Assembly (NCBI RefSeq): GCF_021654165.1
Contig: NZ_JAKFZN010000003.1
Span: forward strand, 453,136-517,135
Direction of reading: 5' to 3'
DNA length: 64,000 bases
Source of the DNA: Nereida sp. MMG025
GTDB taxonomy: Bacteria; Pseudomonadota; Alphaproteobacteria; Rhodobacterales; Rhodobacteraceae
Made by a program: the position numbers and the translations under genes. Shown piece by piece: positions 34,213 through 43,200 of this stretch. The notes under the pieces were generated by a model. The model searched no databases. It was not told the origin of the DNA and was given only the letters and a program-made list of their open reading frames with translations. The number at the start of each line of letters is the position of its first letter. Position 1 is the stretch's first letter.

Positions 34213-34657
34213 GCTACACAACGGAACATGGGTTGTCATTGCAGACGGCGAAAAAGCCTTGTTTCTTCATAATCTGACCGATGGCGCGGATCCGCATCTT
34301 GAGGTGTTCCGCGAAGAAGAACAGGACAATCCCAAAGACATTGATCAATCGGCAAACAGACCCGGCCGCATGCCTGATACGGGGCAGGGCCAACGCTCTG
34401 CTTTGGATGACACCGATTGGCACGAACTGGCCAAGGACCGATTTGCCGCCGATCTTGCCGACATTCTGTATATGCAGGCGCACAAGGGCCAGTTTGATCA
34501 CTTGGTCATTTGCGCACCCCCCAAAACACTGGGCGAGTTGCGTGATCAGATGCATCAAGAGGTCAGCGAAAAAGTGATCGGCGAGGTGCCAAAAACCCTC
34601 ACGAACCATCCCGTGACCGAAATCGAAGAGATCATAAAAAACGACTTGGCGGCCTAG
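34205..34657 (+). CDS. Host attachment family protein (Host_attach, PF10116-like)
   Basis: A 150-residue protein. The opening GTWVVIADGEKALFLHNL and the C-terminal LVICAPPKTLGELRDQMHQEV and VPKTLTNHPVTEIEEI are hallmarks of the 'protein required for attachment to host cells' family, which is fold-related to baeRF/eRF1-domain proteins. The name comes from Agrobacterium, but a general role in bacteria has not been settled. Overlaps the small gene before it by 8 bases. Confidence 0.85.
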   Translation: MTKLHNGTWVVIADGEKALFLHNLTDGADPHLEVFREEEQDNPKDIDQSANRPGRMPDTGQGQRSALDDTDWHELAKDRFAADLADILYMQAHKGQFDHLVICAPPKTLGELRDQMHQEVSEKVIGEVPKTLTNHPVTEIEEIIKNDLAA

Positions 34658-34670
34658 CCCGTTTTGGCAA

Positions 34671-34710
34671 TGCATTGCCCGTCAACACAGTGACTTGACG
34701 GCGCAATGCA
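34671..34710 (+). repeat. Long inverted repeat before rarD
   Basis: TGCATTGC-CCGTCAA (34671-34685) pairs with TTGACGG-C-GCAATGCA (34695-34710): 15 bp with one bulged C around a 9-base loop. It probably ends the host-attachment transcript, though there is no T tract. It covers an upstream ATG (34706) of the rarD frame. Confidence 0.7.
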
Positions 34711-34729
34711 TTGGGCGCACGACTGCGTC

Positions 34730-35623
34730 ATGAGCGAAAGTGCAAAAGGCATCGCCGCAATGATTGTGGCCTGTGCGATGTGGGGGTTGTCCCCGCTGTT
34801 TTACGCACAGCTGTCGCATGTCCCTGCTGGCGAAGTCCTTGCACATCGAACCCTTTGGTCGCTGCTGCTTTTTATTGTCATTTTGATATTTCAACGGCGG
34901 TTGGCGGCGCTGCCCCGTGCTATCGGGACAGGGCGGCGTTTCGGAATTATCCTTCTGGCGTCAACCATGATCGCGGTGAATTGGGGGCTGTTCATCTGGT
35001 CGGTGCAGGTTGGTCGGGTGACCGAAACATCGCTTGGATATTATATCTTCCCGCTGGTCGCGGTTTTGTTCGGGATGGTGTTTTTCGGCGAACGACTGAA
35101 AGGCGCACAGATGCTTGCGGTTGGCTTGGCCAGCTGCGCAGTCGTGGTGCTGACCATCGGTTTGGGCGCGGCGCCGTGGATTGCATTGATCCTTGCGGTG
35201 ACCTTTGCATTTTACGGTGTCTTGAAAAAGCGACTTGATACAGGGCCCGTGGTTTCGGTTGCGGCCGAAGTGTTGGTTCTGGCCCCCGTCGCCTTGCTTT
35301 GGCTGGCTTATACATGGCCTGCGTCAGATGCATGGCTGACCCCGCGCAGTCTGATTTTTCTGGTGCTCTCGGGGCCGATGACCGCGGGCCCCTTGATGTT
35401 GTTCAGCTACGCCACGCGCCGTGCAAGTATGGCCACGGTTGGCTTGGTCCAATACCTCAATCCGACACTGCAATTTTTCTGCGCGGTCGTGGTTTTTGCC
35501 GAACCTTTCACGCGCTGGCATGCTATTGCCTTTCCGCTGATCTGGGTTGCCTTGGCGGTCTATTCGGTCTCGACCCTGCGGACCGCATCAAAAGCCAAGC
35601 GTGATGCCGCGGTGCCAGGCTAA
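34730..35623 (+). CDS. rarD: EamA-family transporter RarD
   Basis: A 297-residue, ten-helix drug/metabolite-family protein of the RarD subgroup. Seen are MIVACAMWGLSPLFYAQL, EVLAHRTLWS, NWGLFIWSV and GYYIFPLVAVLFGM, followed by FERLKGAQ-like EERL spacing. Substrate unknown. The ATG at 34730 (MSESAKG) is chosen because the earlier ATG (34706) falls within the long inverted repeat; neither has a good ribosome site. Convergent with, and overlapping by 4 bases, the LOG-family gene. Confidence 0.88.
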   Translation: MSESAKGIAAMIVACAMWGLSPLFYAQLSHVPAGEVLAHRTLWSLLLFIVILIFQRRLAALPRAIGTGRRFGIILLASTMIAVNWGLFIWSVQVGRVTETSLGYYIFPLVAVLFGMVFFGERLKGAQMLAVGLASCAVVVLTIGLGAAPWIALILAVTFAFYGVLKKRLDTGPVVSVAAEVLVLAPVALLWLAYTWPASDAWLTPRSLIFLVLSGPMTAGPLMLFSYATRRASMATVGLVQYLNPTLQFFCAVVVFAEPFTRWHAIAFPLIWVALAVYSVSTLRTASKAKRDAAVPG

Positions 35624-36171
35624 CCGTGATCCATAGCTGCCAAAAGGGCGGGAACGGTTTTCACCACCTGAAAAAAGTCGCGGTTTTGTGGCCCTGCAAA
35701 CCCTTGGGCGATGATGTGGTCAATCAAATCCTCAAGCGGTTTCCAGTAGTCTTTCACGCTCAGCAGAAAGATGGGTTTGTTGTGCAACCCAAGCTGTTTC
35801 CATGTCAGAACCTCAAAGAACTCGTCCAGAGAGCCTGCGCCACCCGGCAAAACCACGATGACATCCGCGTTCATGAACATAACCTTTTTGCGCTCATGCA
35901 TGGTTTCGGTCACTACAAACGTGGAAAGATCCCGCTTGCCGACTTCCATATCCATCAAATGGGTGGGGATGACGCCAAAGGTTTCTGCGCCCGCCTCTTG
36001 GGCCGCGCGCGCGGTTGCACCCATCAAGCCCACATCGCCCGCCCCATAGACCAGACGCCATCCTTTGGCGGCAATCGCAGTCCCAAGGTCTGTCGCCGCA
36101 GCGACATAGGCAGGGTCGGTGCCGTCCCGTGCGCCGCAGTAGACGCAGATCGATAAGTGGCGGCTGATCAT
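35620..36171 (-). CDS. LOG-family nucleotide 5'-monophosphate phosphoribohydrolase
   Basis: A 183-residue Rossmann-like protein of the TIGR00730/LOG family. The signature PGGAGSLDEFFEVLTW and the upstream GGAGDVGLMG and ERKKVMF arginine motif identify it. Members release a base from nucleoside monophosphates; cytokinin activation is the best-studied role. The ATG at 36171 (MISRHLSICVYCGA) is the family start. Confidence 0.9.
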   Translation of the reverse strand: MISRHLSICVYCGARDGTDPAYVAAATDLGTAIAAKGWRLVYGAGDVGLMGATARAAQEAGAETFGVIPTHLMDMEVGKRDLSTFVVTETMHERKKVMFMNADVIVVLPGGAGSLDEFFEVLTWKQLGLHNKPIFLLSVKDYWKPLEDLIDHIIAQGFAGPQNRDFFQVVKTVPALLAAMDHG

Positions 36172-36281
36172 GGGGGCGCATCCTTCGCGTTTGATGTTTT
36201 GACCCAAGGTGTTGCGGTTGATAGACAAGTCAAAACGCCTGGGACAAACCTAGCGACGAAATCAACAAGGTTAAAGCGCCG

Positions 36282-37274
36282 ATGACAGGACGACAGCTTG
36301 CTCTTTTCTTAGGTGGTGTCGCCGTGCTGGCCCTGACGCTGTCCCCATATGTCTTTGCCACCAAACCCGAAGGCAGCCAAACGCCAGAGGTTGCGGCCGC
36401 GGTGCCTGCGCCTGAACCAGCGGTAGCGTCCAATCCCACCAAGCCCGCGCCAGAGGCCAAGGCGCAGATCGCAGTTGATGTGTTTCGCGTCGATGCCTCA
36501 GGGCAGCTTTTGGTGGCAGGAACAGCACCAGCCTTGGCCGAGGTGGAGGTGCGTGCAGACGATGTGGCGATCACCCGTGGTCAAAGTGACAGCGCAGGTA
36601 ATTTCGCCATCTTTGCAGATATCGGCCTGTCCGAAAACGCGCGTGTGTTGACCCTTCATACCCTTGGCGATGACGCGCTGACATCAGACCCTTTCATCAT
36701 CGACGGGCGTGCCGCACCCGCCACCGCCGATGCACCGGCCAGCCCCCCTGCAGTTGTCGTGGCCGAGGCAGAAACGGTCCGCGTCGTGACCCCGCCCACA
36801 ACCGATACACCCCCACAGGCCAAGACGGTGATCCTCGATAGCATCGGCTATGATAGCCTTGGCGATGTGCAACTGGCAGGGCGCGCGCCCCAATCGGGCA
36901 GCGTGCGGGTCTATCTCGACAATCGCGTTGTGGCCGAAACACTGGTGTCCGATGGCGCGTGGGGCAGTGATCTGCCGCAGGTGGACCCTGGCACTTACAC
37001 GCTCAGAGTGGACCAGATAGATGAGGCGGGAACGGTGACATCGCGCATCGAAACGCCGTTTCAACGCGAAGCGCCCGAGGTTCTGGCCGCGATCGCTGAT
37101 GCGCAAGACACCTTTGTGCGCCGCACCATCCAACCGGGTGCCACGCTTTGGGCCATCGCCGAAGAACGCTATGGCAATGGGGTGTTTTACCTCAAAGTCT
37201 TTGAGGCGAACCGCGATATCATTCGCGACCCCGATCTAATCTTCCCCGGTCAGGTGTTCCGCGTGCCAAACTAG
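36282..37274 (+). CDS. LysM-domain periplasmic protein
   Basis: A 330-residue protein with an N-terminal signal-anchor (residues 5-24), a Pro/Ala-rich linker (about 30-65), two beta-rich Ig-like segments, and a C-terminal LysM domain (about 275-328: IQPGATLWAIAEERYGNG ... IFPGQVFRV) that binds peptidoglycan. No catalytic domain is visible. It may tether or space envelope components. Followed by the dispersed tail repeat. Confidence 0.85.
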   Translation: MTGRQLALFLGGVAVLALTLSPYVFATKPEGSQTPEVAAAVPAPEPAVASNPTKPAPEAKAQIAVDVFRVDASGQLLVAGTAPALAEVEVRADDVAITRGQSDSAGNFAIFADIGLSENARVLTLHTLGDDALTSDPFIIDGRAAPATADAPASPPAVVVAEAETVRVVTPPTTDTPPQAKTVILDSIGYDSLGDVQLAGRAPQSGSVRVYLDNRVVAETLVSDGAWGSDLPQVDPGTYTLRVDQIDEAGTVTSRIETPFQREAPEVLAAIADAQDTFVRRTIQPGATLWAIAEERYGNGVFYLKVFEANRDIIRDPDLIFPGQVFRVPN

Positions 37275-37302
37275 CGCCGTGCCCTTTGCAGCTGTTCGGC
37301 CT

Positions 37303-37334
37303 GCCTGCGGCGCGGATATTTAGAAACAAAAGAA
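37303..37334 (+). repeat. Dispersed tail repeat, copy 3
   Basis: A 32-base segment (GCCTGCGGCGCGGATATTTA... to GAA) identical to 25531-25562. It lies 29 bases after the LysM gene and 80 bases before the ABC exporter gene, both on the plus strand. Unlike the copy at 25.5 kb it lacks a clear adjacent stem. Confidence 0.88.
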
Positions 37335-37414
37335 ATTGGGGGCGCTTGGGCGCAGGGGGTTTTTATTCCTTGGTGGGCGGCTTAGGTTAGGGGGCTGTTG
37401 CTGATAGGATATCC

Positions 37415-39232
37415 ATGCGCCGTCTTCCCAAAACCTCTAGCAATCTAAACGACGAGCAGATCAGTGGTTGGCGCACGATCAAACGTGTGGCCCCCTACAT
37501 GTGGCCTGCCGAACATCCTTGGGTGAAGCGCCGCGTGGTGGCCGCACTGGCGGTTTTGGTTATGGCCAAGGTGATCGCTGTGGCCACGCCGCAGTTCTAC
37601 AAATACGCGGTCGACAGCCTGACAGGCGAAGAGGGCGCGACGATGCTGGCAATCGGCGCCATCGGGCTGACCGTAGCCTACGGCATGGCGCGCTTGATGA
37701 CGGTGGGCTTTCAACAGTTGCGTGATGTCATCTTTGCGCGTGTGGGCCAGCGCGCGCTGCGCCAGTTGGCGCTGGAAACCTTCACCCATATTCATCGCCT
37801 GTCGATGCGCTATCATATCACCCGCAAGACAGGCGGCCTGAGCCGCATCATCGAGCGCGGCGTCAAAGGCGTAGAGTTTCTGTTGCGCTTTTTGCTGTTC
37901 TCCATCGGGCCGCTGATCCTTGAATTGCTGATGATCGGCGTCGTTTTGGCGATCCTGTTTGACCCTTGGTATCTGGTTGTCGTGGTCGTTACGATTGCGC
38001 TTTATGTCTGGTTCACATTCGCGGTGACCGAATGGCGCGTGAAAATCCGTAAAGTGATGAACGACCAAGATACAGACGCCAATCAAAAAGCCATCGACAG
38101 CCTGCTGAATTTCGAGACCGTCAAATACTTCGGGGCCGAAACCCGCGAAGCGCAACGCTACGATGGCGCGATGCAGCAATATGAGGCGGCGGCGCTCAAG
38201 ACATCATATTCACTTGCGTTCCTGAATTTCGGCCAGTCCCTGATCATCACCAGCGGTCTTGTCGGCGTCATGGTCATGGCCGCCGTGGGCGTGCAAAACG
38301 GGGCGCTGACGGTGGGCGATTTTGTCATGGTCAACGCCTATATGATCCAGATCACCATGCCGCTGAACTTTCTGGGCACAGTCTACCGCGAAATTCGTCA
38401 GGCGTTGATAGACATGGGCGATATGTTTGACCTGCTGGAACAACCCGCCGAGGTGCAAGACAAAGCAGGTGCCAAGCCTTTGCAGGTCAAAGGGGGCGAG
38501 GTTGTGCTAGATGACATTCACTTCGGCTATGATGCCGCGCGCCCCATCCTTAAAGGTGTGAGCATACACGCCAAAGCAGGCGAAACTGTTGCCATCGTCG
38601 GCCCGTCTGGATCGGGCAAGTCGACCATCGGGCGGCTGTTGTTCCGCTTTTACGATGTCGGCGACGGTGCCCTTGTGATCGACGGCCAAGACGTGCGCGA
38701 TGTGACCCAAGACAGTTTGCATGCGCAGATCGGCGTCGTGCCGCAGGATACCGTTCTGTTCAACGATACCATCCTTTACAACATCGCCTATGGCCGCCCC
38801 GAGGCAAGCCGCGCCGAGATTGAAGGCGCTGCCAAAGCCGCCAAGATCCACGACTTTATCATGGGGCTGCCTGAGGGTTATGAAACAACCGTGGGCGAAC
38901 GGGGCCTCAAGCTGTCTGGCGGTGAAAAGCAACGGGTGGGCATTGCGCGCACATTGCTGAAAGACCCGCCCATCTTGTTGCTGGATGAGGCGACATCGGC
39001 GCTGGATAGTGAAACCGAACGCGATATTCAGGACGCGCTGCAAGGTTTGGGGCAGGGGCGCACGGTCTTTACGATTGCGCACCGCCTATCCACGATCACA
39101 GCCGCGGATCAGATCATCGTGCTGGAAAACGGCGTGATCACCGAACGCGGCACCTTTGATGCGTTGCTGGAACGCGGCGGGCGTTTTTCAGATATGTGGC
39201 ACCGTCAGCAGAACGACGAAGAAGCGGCCTAG
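37415..39232 (+). CDS. Atm1/HMT1-like ABC exporter (fused permease-ATPase)
   Basis: A 605-residue half-transporter that dimerises in the inner membrane. Six helices (about residues 35-330) precede an ATPase domain with Walker A GPSGSGKST, signature LSGGEKQRVGIART, Walker B ILLLDEATSALD and the switch His in TIAHRLST. The IERGVKGVEFLLRF and TGGLSRIIERG segments resemble bacterial Atm1 homologues, which export glutathione-linked sulfur or metal conjugates. Ends 4 bases into the convergent RTX gene. Confidence 0.92.
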   Translation: MRRLPKTSSNLNDEQISGWRTIKRVAPYMWPAEHPWVKRRVVAALAVLVMAKVIAVATPQFYKYAVDSLTGEEGATMLAIGAIGLTVAYGMARLMTVGFQQLRDVIFARVGQRALRQLALETFTHIHRLSMRYHITRKTGGLSRIIERGVKGVEFLLRFLLFSIGPLILELLMIGVVLAILFDPWYLVVVVVTIALYVWFTFAVTEWRVKIRKVMNDQDTDANQKAIDSLLNFETVKYFGAETREAQRYDGAMQQYEAAALKTSYSLAFLNFGQSLIITSGLVGVMVMAAVGVQNGALTVGDFVMVNAYMIQITMPLNFLGTVYREIRQALIDMGDMFDLLEQPAEVQDKAGAKPLQVKGGEVVLDDIHFGYDAARPILKGVSIHAKAGETVAIVGPSGSGKSTIGRLLFRFYDVGDGALVIDGQDVRDVTQDSLHAQIGVVPQDTVLFNDTILYNIAYGRPEASRAEIEGAAKAAKIHDFIMGLPEGYETTVGERGLKLSGGEKQRVGIARTLLKDPPILLLDEATSALDSETERDIQDALQGLGQGRTVFTIAHRLSTITAADQIIVLENGVITERGTFDALLERGGRFSDMWHRQQNDEEAA

Positions 39233-40128
39233 CGCACCACCTGAATGTTCGAGAACTGGACGTCATCGACATCGGTGTCCTGCACAATCGCCAAAAGCTG
39301 TCCGTTCAGGCTGATGTGCGTGTCATCCGCGCTTTGTTCAAACAGCAGATCGTTGAAGTCGGGATCGCTGCCAAAGCCCGGGCCAAGGATCGGATTTTCA
39401 CCTGCAAACCGAAGCTCTAACATCTCGTTTTTGGGATTATAGTCGGTGATTGTCACGGCAGTGGCATTGGGTGATTCAACCGACAAGCTAAAGCTGTCGA
39501 TGCCATCGCCACCGCTGACCGTATCGCCATCATCAAAGAAAAGCTGGTCGGCCCCTTTGCCACCAAAGAGCTGATCTGGGCGGGCCTCAACGCCGTCGAA
39601 CTGTGGCAGGATATCAAGCGCGGACAAGAGATCACCTCCCGTTCCGCCATAAAGCGTATCAGCCCCCGAGATCGAGTAAAGACTATCTGCGCCGCCGCCG
39701 CCGCGCACCAGATCATCGCCGCCATAGTCGGGATCGTTGCGCCCGCCAACGTCGCCAAAATAGTCATCGCCTTGGCCCAAAAACACTTGGTCATCACCGT
39801 CACCCGGCGATACCTCATCGTTGCCGTCACCTGCAAAGATGGTGTCGTTACTGGGGCCGTCCAGATCAACCCGATCGTCGCCACCTTGGGTGTTGATATA
39901 CAGGTCTTGCGTGCTTTCCAGATCAATTACCGTGTTTGGTTCATCATCGCCAATGATGCGGGTCGGCTTGGCTGTCGGCTCAGGCTCGGCAGGGGGCTCG
40001 GATGGCGGTGTTGGTTCAGGGGGCAGGTTCTCTTCTTCGTCGGCACGGGTGGTTTCATCGTCATCAAACACATTTACAAGCCCAACAAGGCCAAGCGAGA
40101 CGAGCAGGGGAAGCAAAAACAATGACAT
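39229..40128 (-). CDS. Calcium-binding RTX-repeat protein with N-terminal membrane anchor
   Basis: A 299-residue acidic protein. A hydrophobic N-terminal segment (1-18) is followed by an acidic and Pro/Glu-rich linker (about 22-58) and then RTX-like nonapeptides (GDGNDEV, GGGGADSL, GGTGGDLL, GGKGADQL) that form a calcium beta-roll, and a C-terminal beta region. RTX proteins are usually sent out by type I secretion, but no such genes are nearby. It may be a surface or periplasmic protein instead. Confidence 0.82.
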   Translation of the reverse strand: MSLFLLPLLVSLGLVGLVNVFDDDETTRADEEENLPPEPTPPSEPPAEPEPTAKPTRIIGDDEPNTVIDLESTQDLYINTQGGDDRVDLDGPSNDTIFAGDGNDEVSPGDGDDQVFLGQGDDYFGDVGGRNDPDYGGDDLVRGGGGADSLYSISGADTLYGGTGGDLLSALDILPQFDGVEARPDQLFGGKGADQLFFDDGDTVSGGDGIDSFSLSVESPNATAVTITDYNPKNEMLELRFAGENPILGPGFGSDPDFNDLLFEQSADDTHISLNGQLLAIVQDTDVDDVQFSNIQVVR

Positions 40129-40179
40129 ACCAATAGACCCTTTCGATGTCCCGTCAGGCTATCATCCCTAAGAGTTACT

Positions 40180-40210
40180 AAAAAACCCCCCGATGTGTCA
40201 CATCGGGGGG
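40180..40210 (-). terminator. Terminator of the RND efflux operon
   Basis: CCCCCCGATG (40186-40195) pairs with CATCGGGGGG (40201-40210): a perfect 10-bp stem and 5-base loop. Read on the minus strand it ends in a run of six T residues. Confidence 0.9.
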
Positions 40211-40240
40211 CGTGGTCGAAACACTGTGTTGCCAAAACGG

Positions 40241-43200
40241 CTATTCTGCAGCGCGCAGGGGTGTCATTGGCGTATCGGCGGCAGACAGATCCGCATCATC
40301 CCAGATGATTTCGGGGTGTTTCAGGCGTTTGGCTTCCTTTGCCAAGGCCCAGTCCTGCGCCGCGCGGCTTTGCTTGCCAAGCGAGGCTTTTGCAAGCGCC
40401 CGTCCGCCCCAGACCGCATAAGTGCTGACCCAAACGCGCAGGGCCAGCATCGCAGGGGTAAAGACCAGTGTCAGCACAGTTGCGATGCCCAGACCAAAGA
40501 CGACAGCCGTCGCCAGTTGCTTCCACCAGAGCGCTGTGGGGCTGTCGATGGAATAACCGCCGCCGATAAAATCAAGGCTCAGCCCAAACATCATGGGGGC
40601 CAGACCCGCCATTGTTGTGATGGTCGTCAGCAACACAGGGCGGATGCGGTCCTCGGCCGTGCGCACAATGGCTTCAATGCGCGGCATGTAGCGGCTGTAT
40701 TCCTGATAGGTGTCGATCAGAACAATGTTATTGTTCACCACGATCCCCGCCAGCGCCACAATGCCTGTGCCCGTCATGATGATCGAAAACGGCTGGTCCA
40801 TAACCAACATCCCGATCAACACACCCGTGGTGGACAAAATAACCGCCAGCAGCACAAGCACCGCGTTATAAAAGCTGTTGAACTGTGCCAGCAGGATGAT
40901 GAACATCAAGCCCAATGCGCCCGCGAAGGCACTTACCAAAAAGGCACCGGACTCTGCTTGCTCTTCCTGATCGCCCGTCCATTCCCACGACAAGCTGGAA
41001 GGGAAAGGGTCTGTCTGAAGCCATTCCGTCAGGGCTTCGATGCGTTCATTGGCATTTACGGGGATCATGTTCAGATCGCCGTCGTTGAACTGTGTTTGCA
41101 CCTGATCAAGTGTCACACCATCGGCCAGCCAAAACGGGGTAAAGGCCGTTTCGGCATCCGTGCGGAACACCGGACCCGTGACATCCGCACCGTCTTCGGC
41201 CGCCTTGATCACGGCCAGCGTTGTGGTGGTGTCATCTTCGGTCAGAACCAGCTTGCTCAGGCCCGGTTCCACATCTGCTTTGACGTTATACACCCGCTTT
41301 TGATCAACGCGGTCAATCTGGCCCAACTTGGCCACAGGTTTGCGGGAAATGAAGTTCGAAAGAGGCACCAATCCATCGCTGGTGCGCACCTTCAAGCTGT
41401 CTAACGTCGAGAGCACACGGTCTTTTTCAGGCAGGCGCACGCGAATTTCAATTTCTTCGTCACTTGTGTCCACCCGCATCGTGTCCAGCAAAATACCGCG
41501 TGTGACCAGTTGAACCATCGCGCCAACGGTGGCCACATCGGCCCCAAAACGGCCTGCTTTTTCCACATCGACATCGATTTCCCAATCAATGCCGGGCAGG
41601 GGCAGGGTGTCCTCGATCAAAACCAATCCAGGGGTGGCTTCAAACTGCGCGCGCGCCTGCAAGGCCGCGTCTTCCAAAGTCTCTAGGCTGTCGCCGCTGA
41701 TGCGCAGATGCACTGGTTTGCCCGTCGCGGGGCCTTGGGCCAGTTCTGTGATTTCAGCCTTGATGCCTGCCAGTTTGGCCAGCTCTGCGTTAATCTCTTC
41801 CAATACGATGTTGCCATCCAGTTCGGGACGGTCGGCGCGGTCTTCCCACGGGATTGTCTCTAGTTGGATCTGGCCGATCGTATCGCGCGGGCCTTGCCCA
41901 CCGCCGGGCCCGCCTGTGGCCAGCCCGCCAACACCTGCAAACGAAAAGACATTCACAACACCGGGGTGTGCCATGACAATCTCTTCAACCTCGCGCACAG
42001 CTTCGTCTTTTTCCTCAAGGCTCAGGTTGCCACGCGCCTGAACATAGACAATCGCCTGCTCGGGTTCGCTTTCCACGAAAAATTCGACACCGTTGTTGTT
42101 TTGTCCAAAGGTGATGAAGGTTGCGACGACAAAGCCCAAGACAAGGCCGATCGACACCAAAGGCATCACGGGGTTTGCAGCAATCGCGCGTGTGAACTGG
42201 CCAAACGCCGTGCGCGTGCGCCCCGATGAAATCCGTTTTTCCCCTGCTCGGGGTGTGGCAGAGCCCACCGTGATGGACACCGCAAACGCACCAATGGCAA
42301 ACAGCACGATGCCAAAAACCGTCCCAAGCGCGCCGCCCATCGGCAGGATATAAGCAGGATTGAGCAACGACATGACGCCCGCGAACGTGATCAGAACCGA
42401 TGGGATCACGAGGGCCACACGCAAGGCCCACGCCATATTTTCGCGCATCGCATCTGAAATACCGCCAAAGACGCGGCTCATACGGCCTGTGACACCGCCC
42501 ATGACAGGCAGGTAAATCAGCGCCACAACCAGTGAGGCGGACAAAACAAAAATCAAGGTGACAGGCAGCATCCCCATGAACTCACCCGGCACACCGGGCC
42601 AGAACAGCATGGGCAGGAAGGCACAAAGCGTTGTCGCGGTTGACGATACGATGGGCCAGAACATACGTTGCGCCGCTTCGACATAGGCGTGCATGGGGCC
42701 AGTGCCTTCGCTGATGCGTTTGTCGGCGTTTTCGACCACAACAATCGCGCCGTCCACCAGCATACCCACCGCCAGGATCAGCCCGAACATCACGATGTTG
42801 GACACCGATATGCCCATGATGCCCAACAGGATGAAACACAAAAGAAACGATGTGGGGATGGCAAAACCGACCAATAGGGCAGGGCGCGGCCCAAGGGCTG
42901 CAAGAACCACAATCATGACAAGCGCAATCGCGGTCAGCACCGATCCTTCCAGCTGGCGCACCATACTATCGACCACGCGGCTTTGGTCGTTTGAAAAGCC
43001 CACCTCAATCGCGGCCTGCAATTCGGGCGGCCAGGTCGCTTGTTCGGCGGCAACTTCCTCGCGAACCATGTTAGCGGTGTCGATCAGGTTAAAGCCTTTG
43101 CGTTTGACGACCTGAAGCGCAACCGTGCTTTCGCCGTTAAATCGCGCTGTGCCCTCGCGGTCTTCGAAGGTCAGGTTGATATCGGCCAAATCGCCAAGCG

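Noticed and set aside
40193..41404. 403-codon plus-strand open frame
   Set aside because: Antisense to the end of the RND pump; composition is His/Gln/Arg-rich with no domain pattern.
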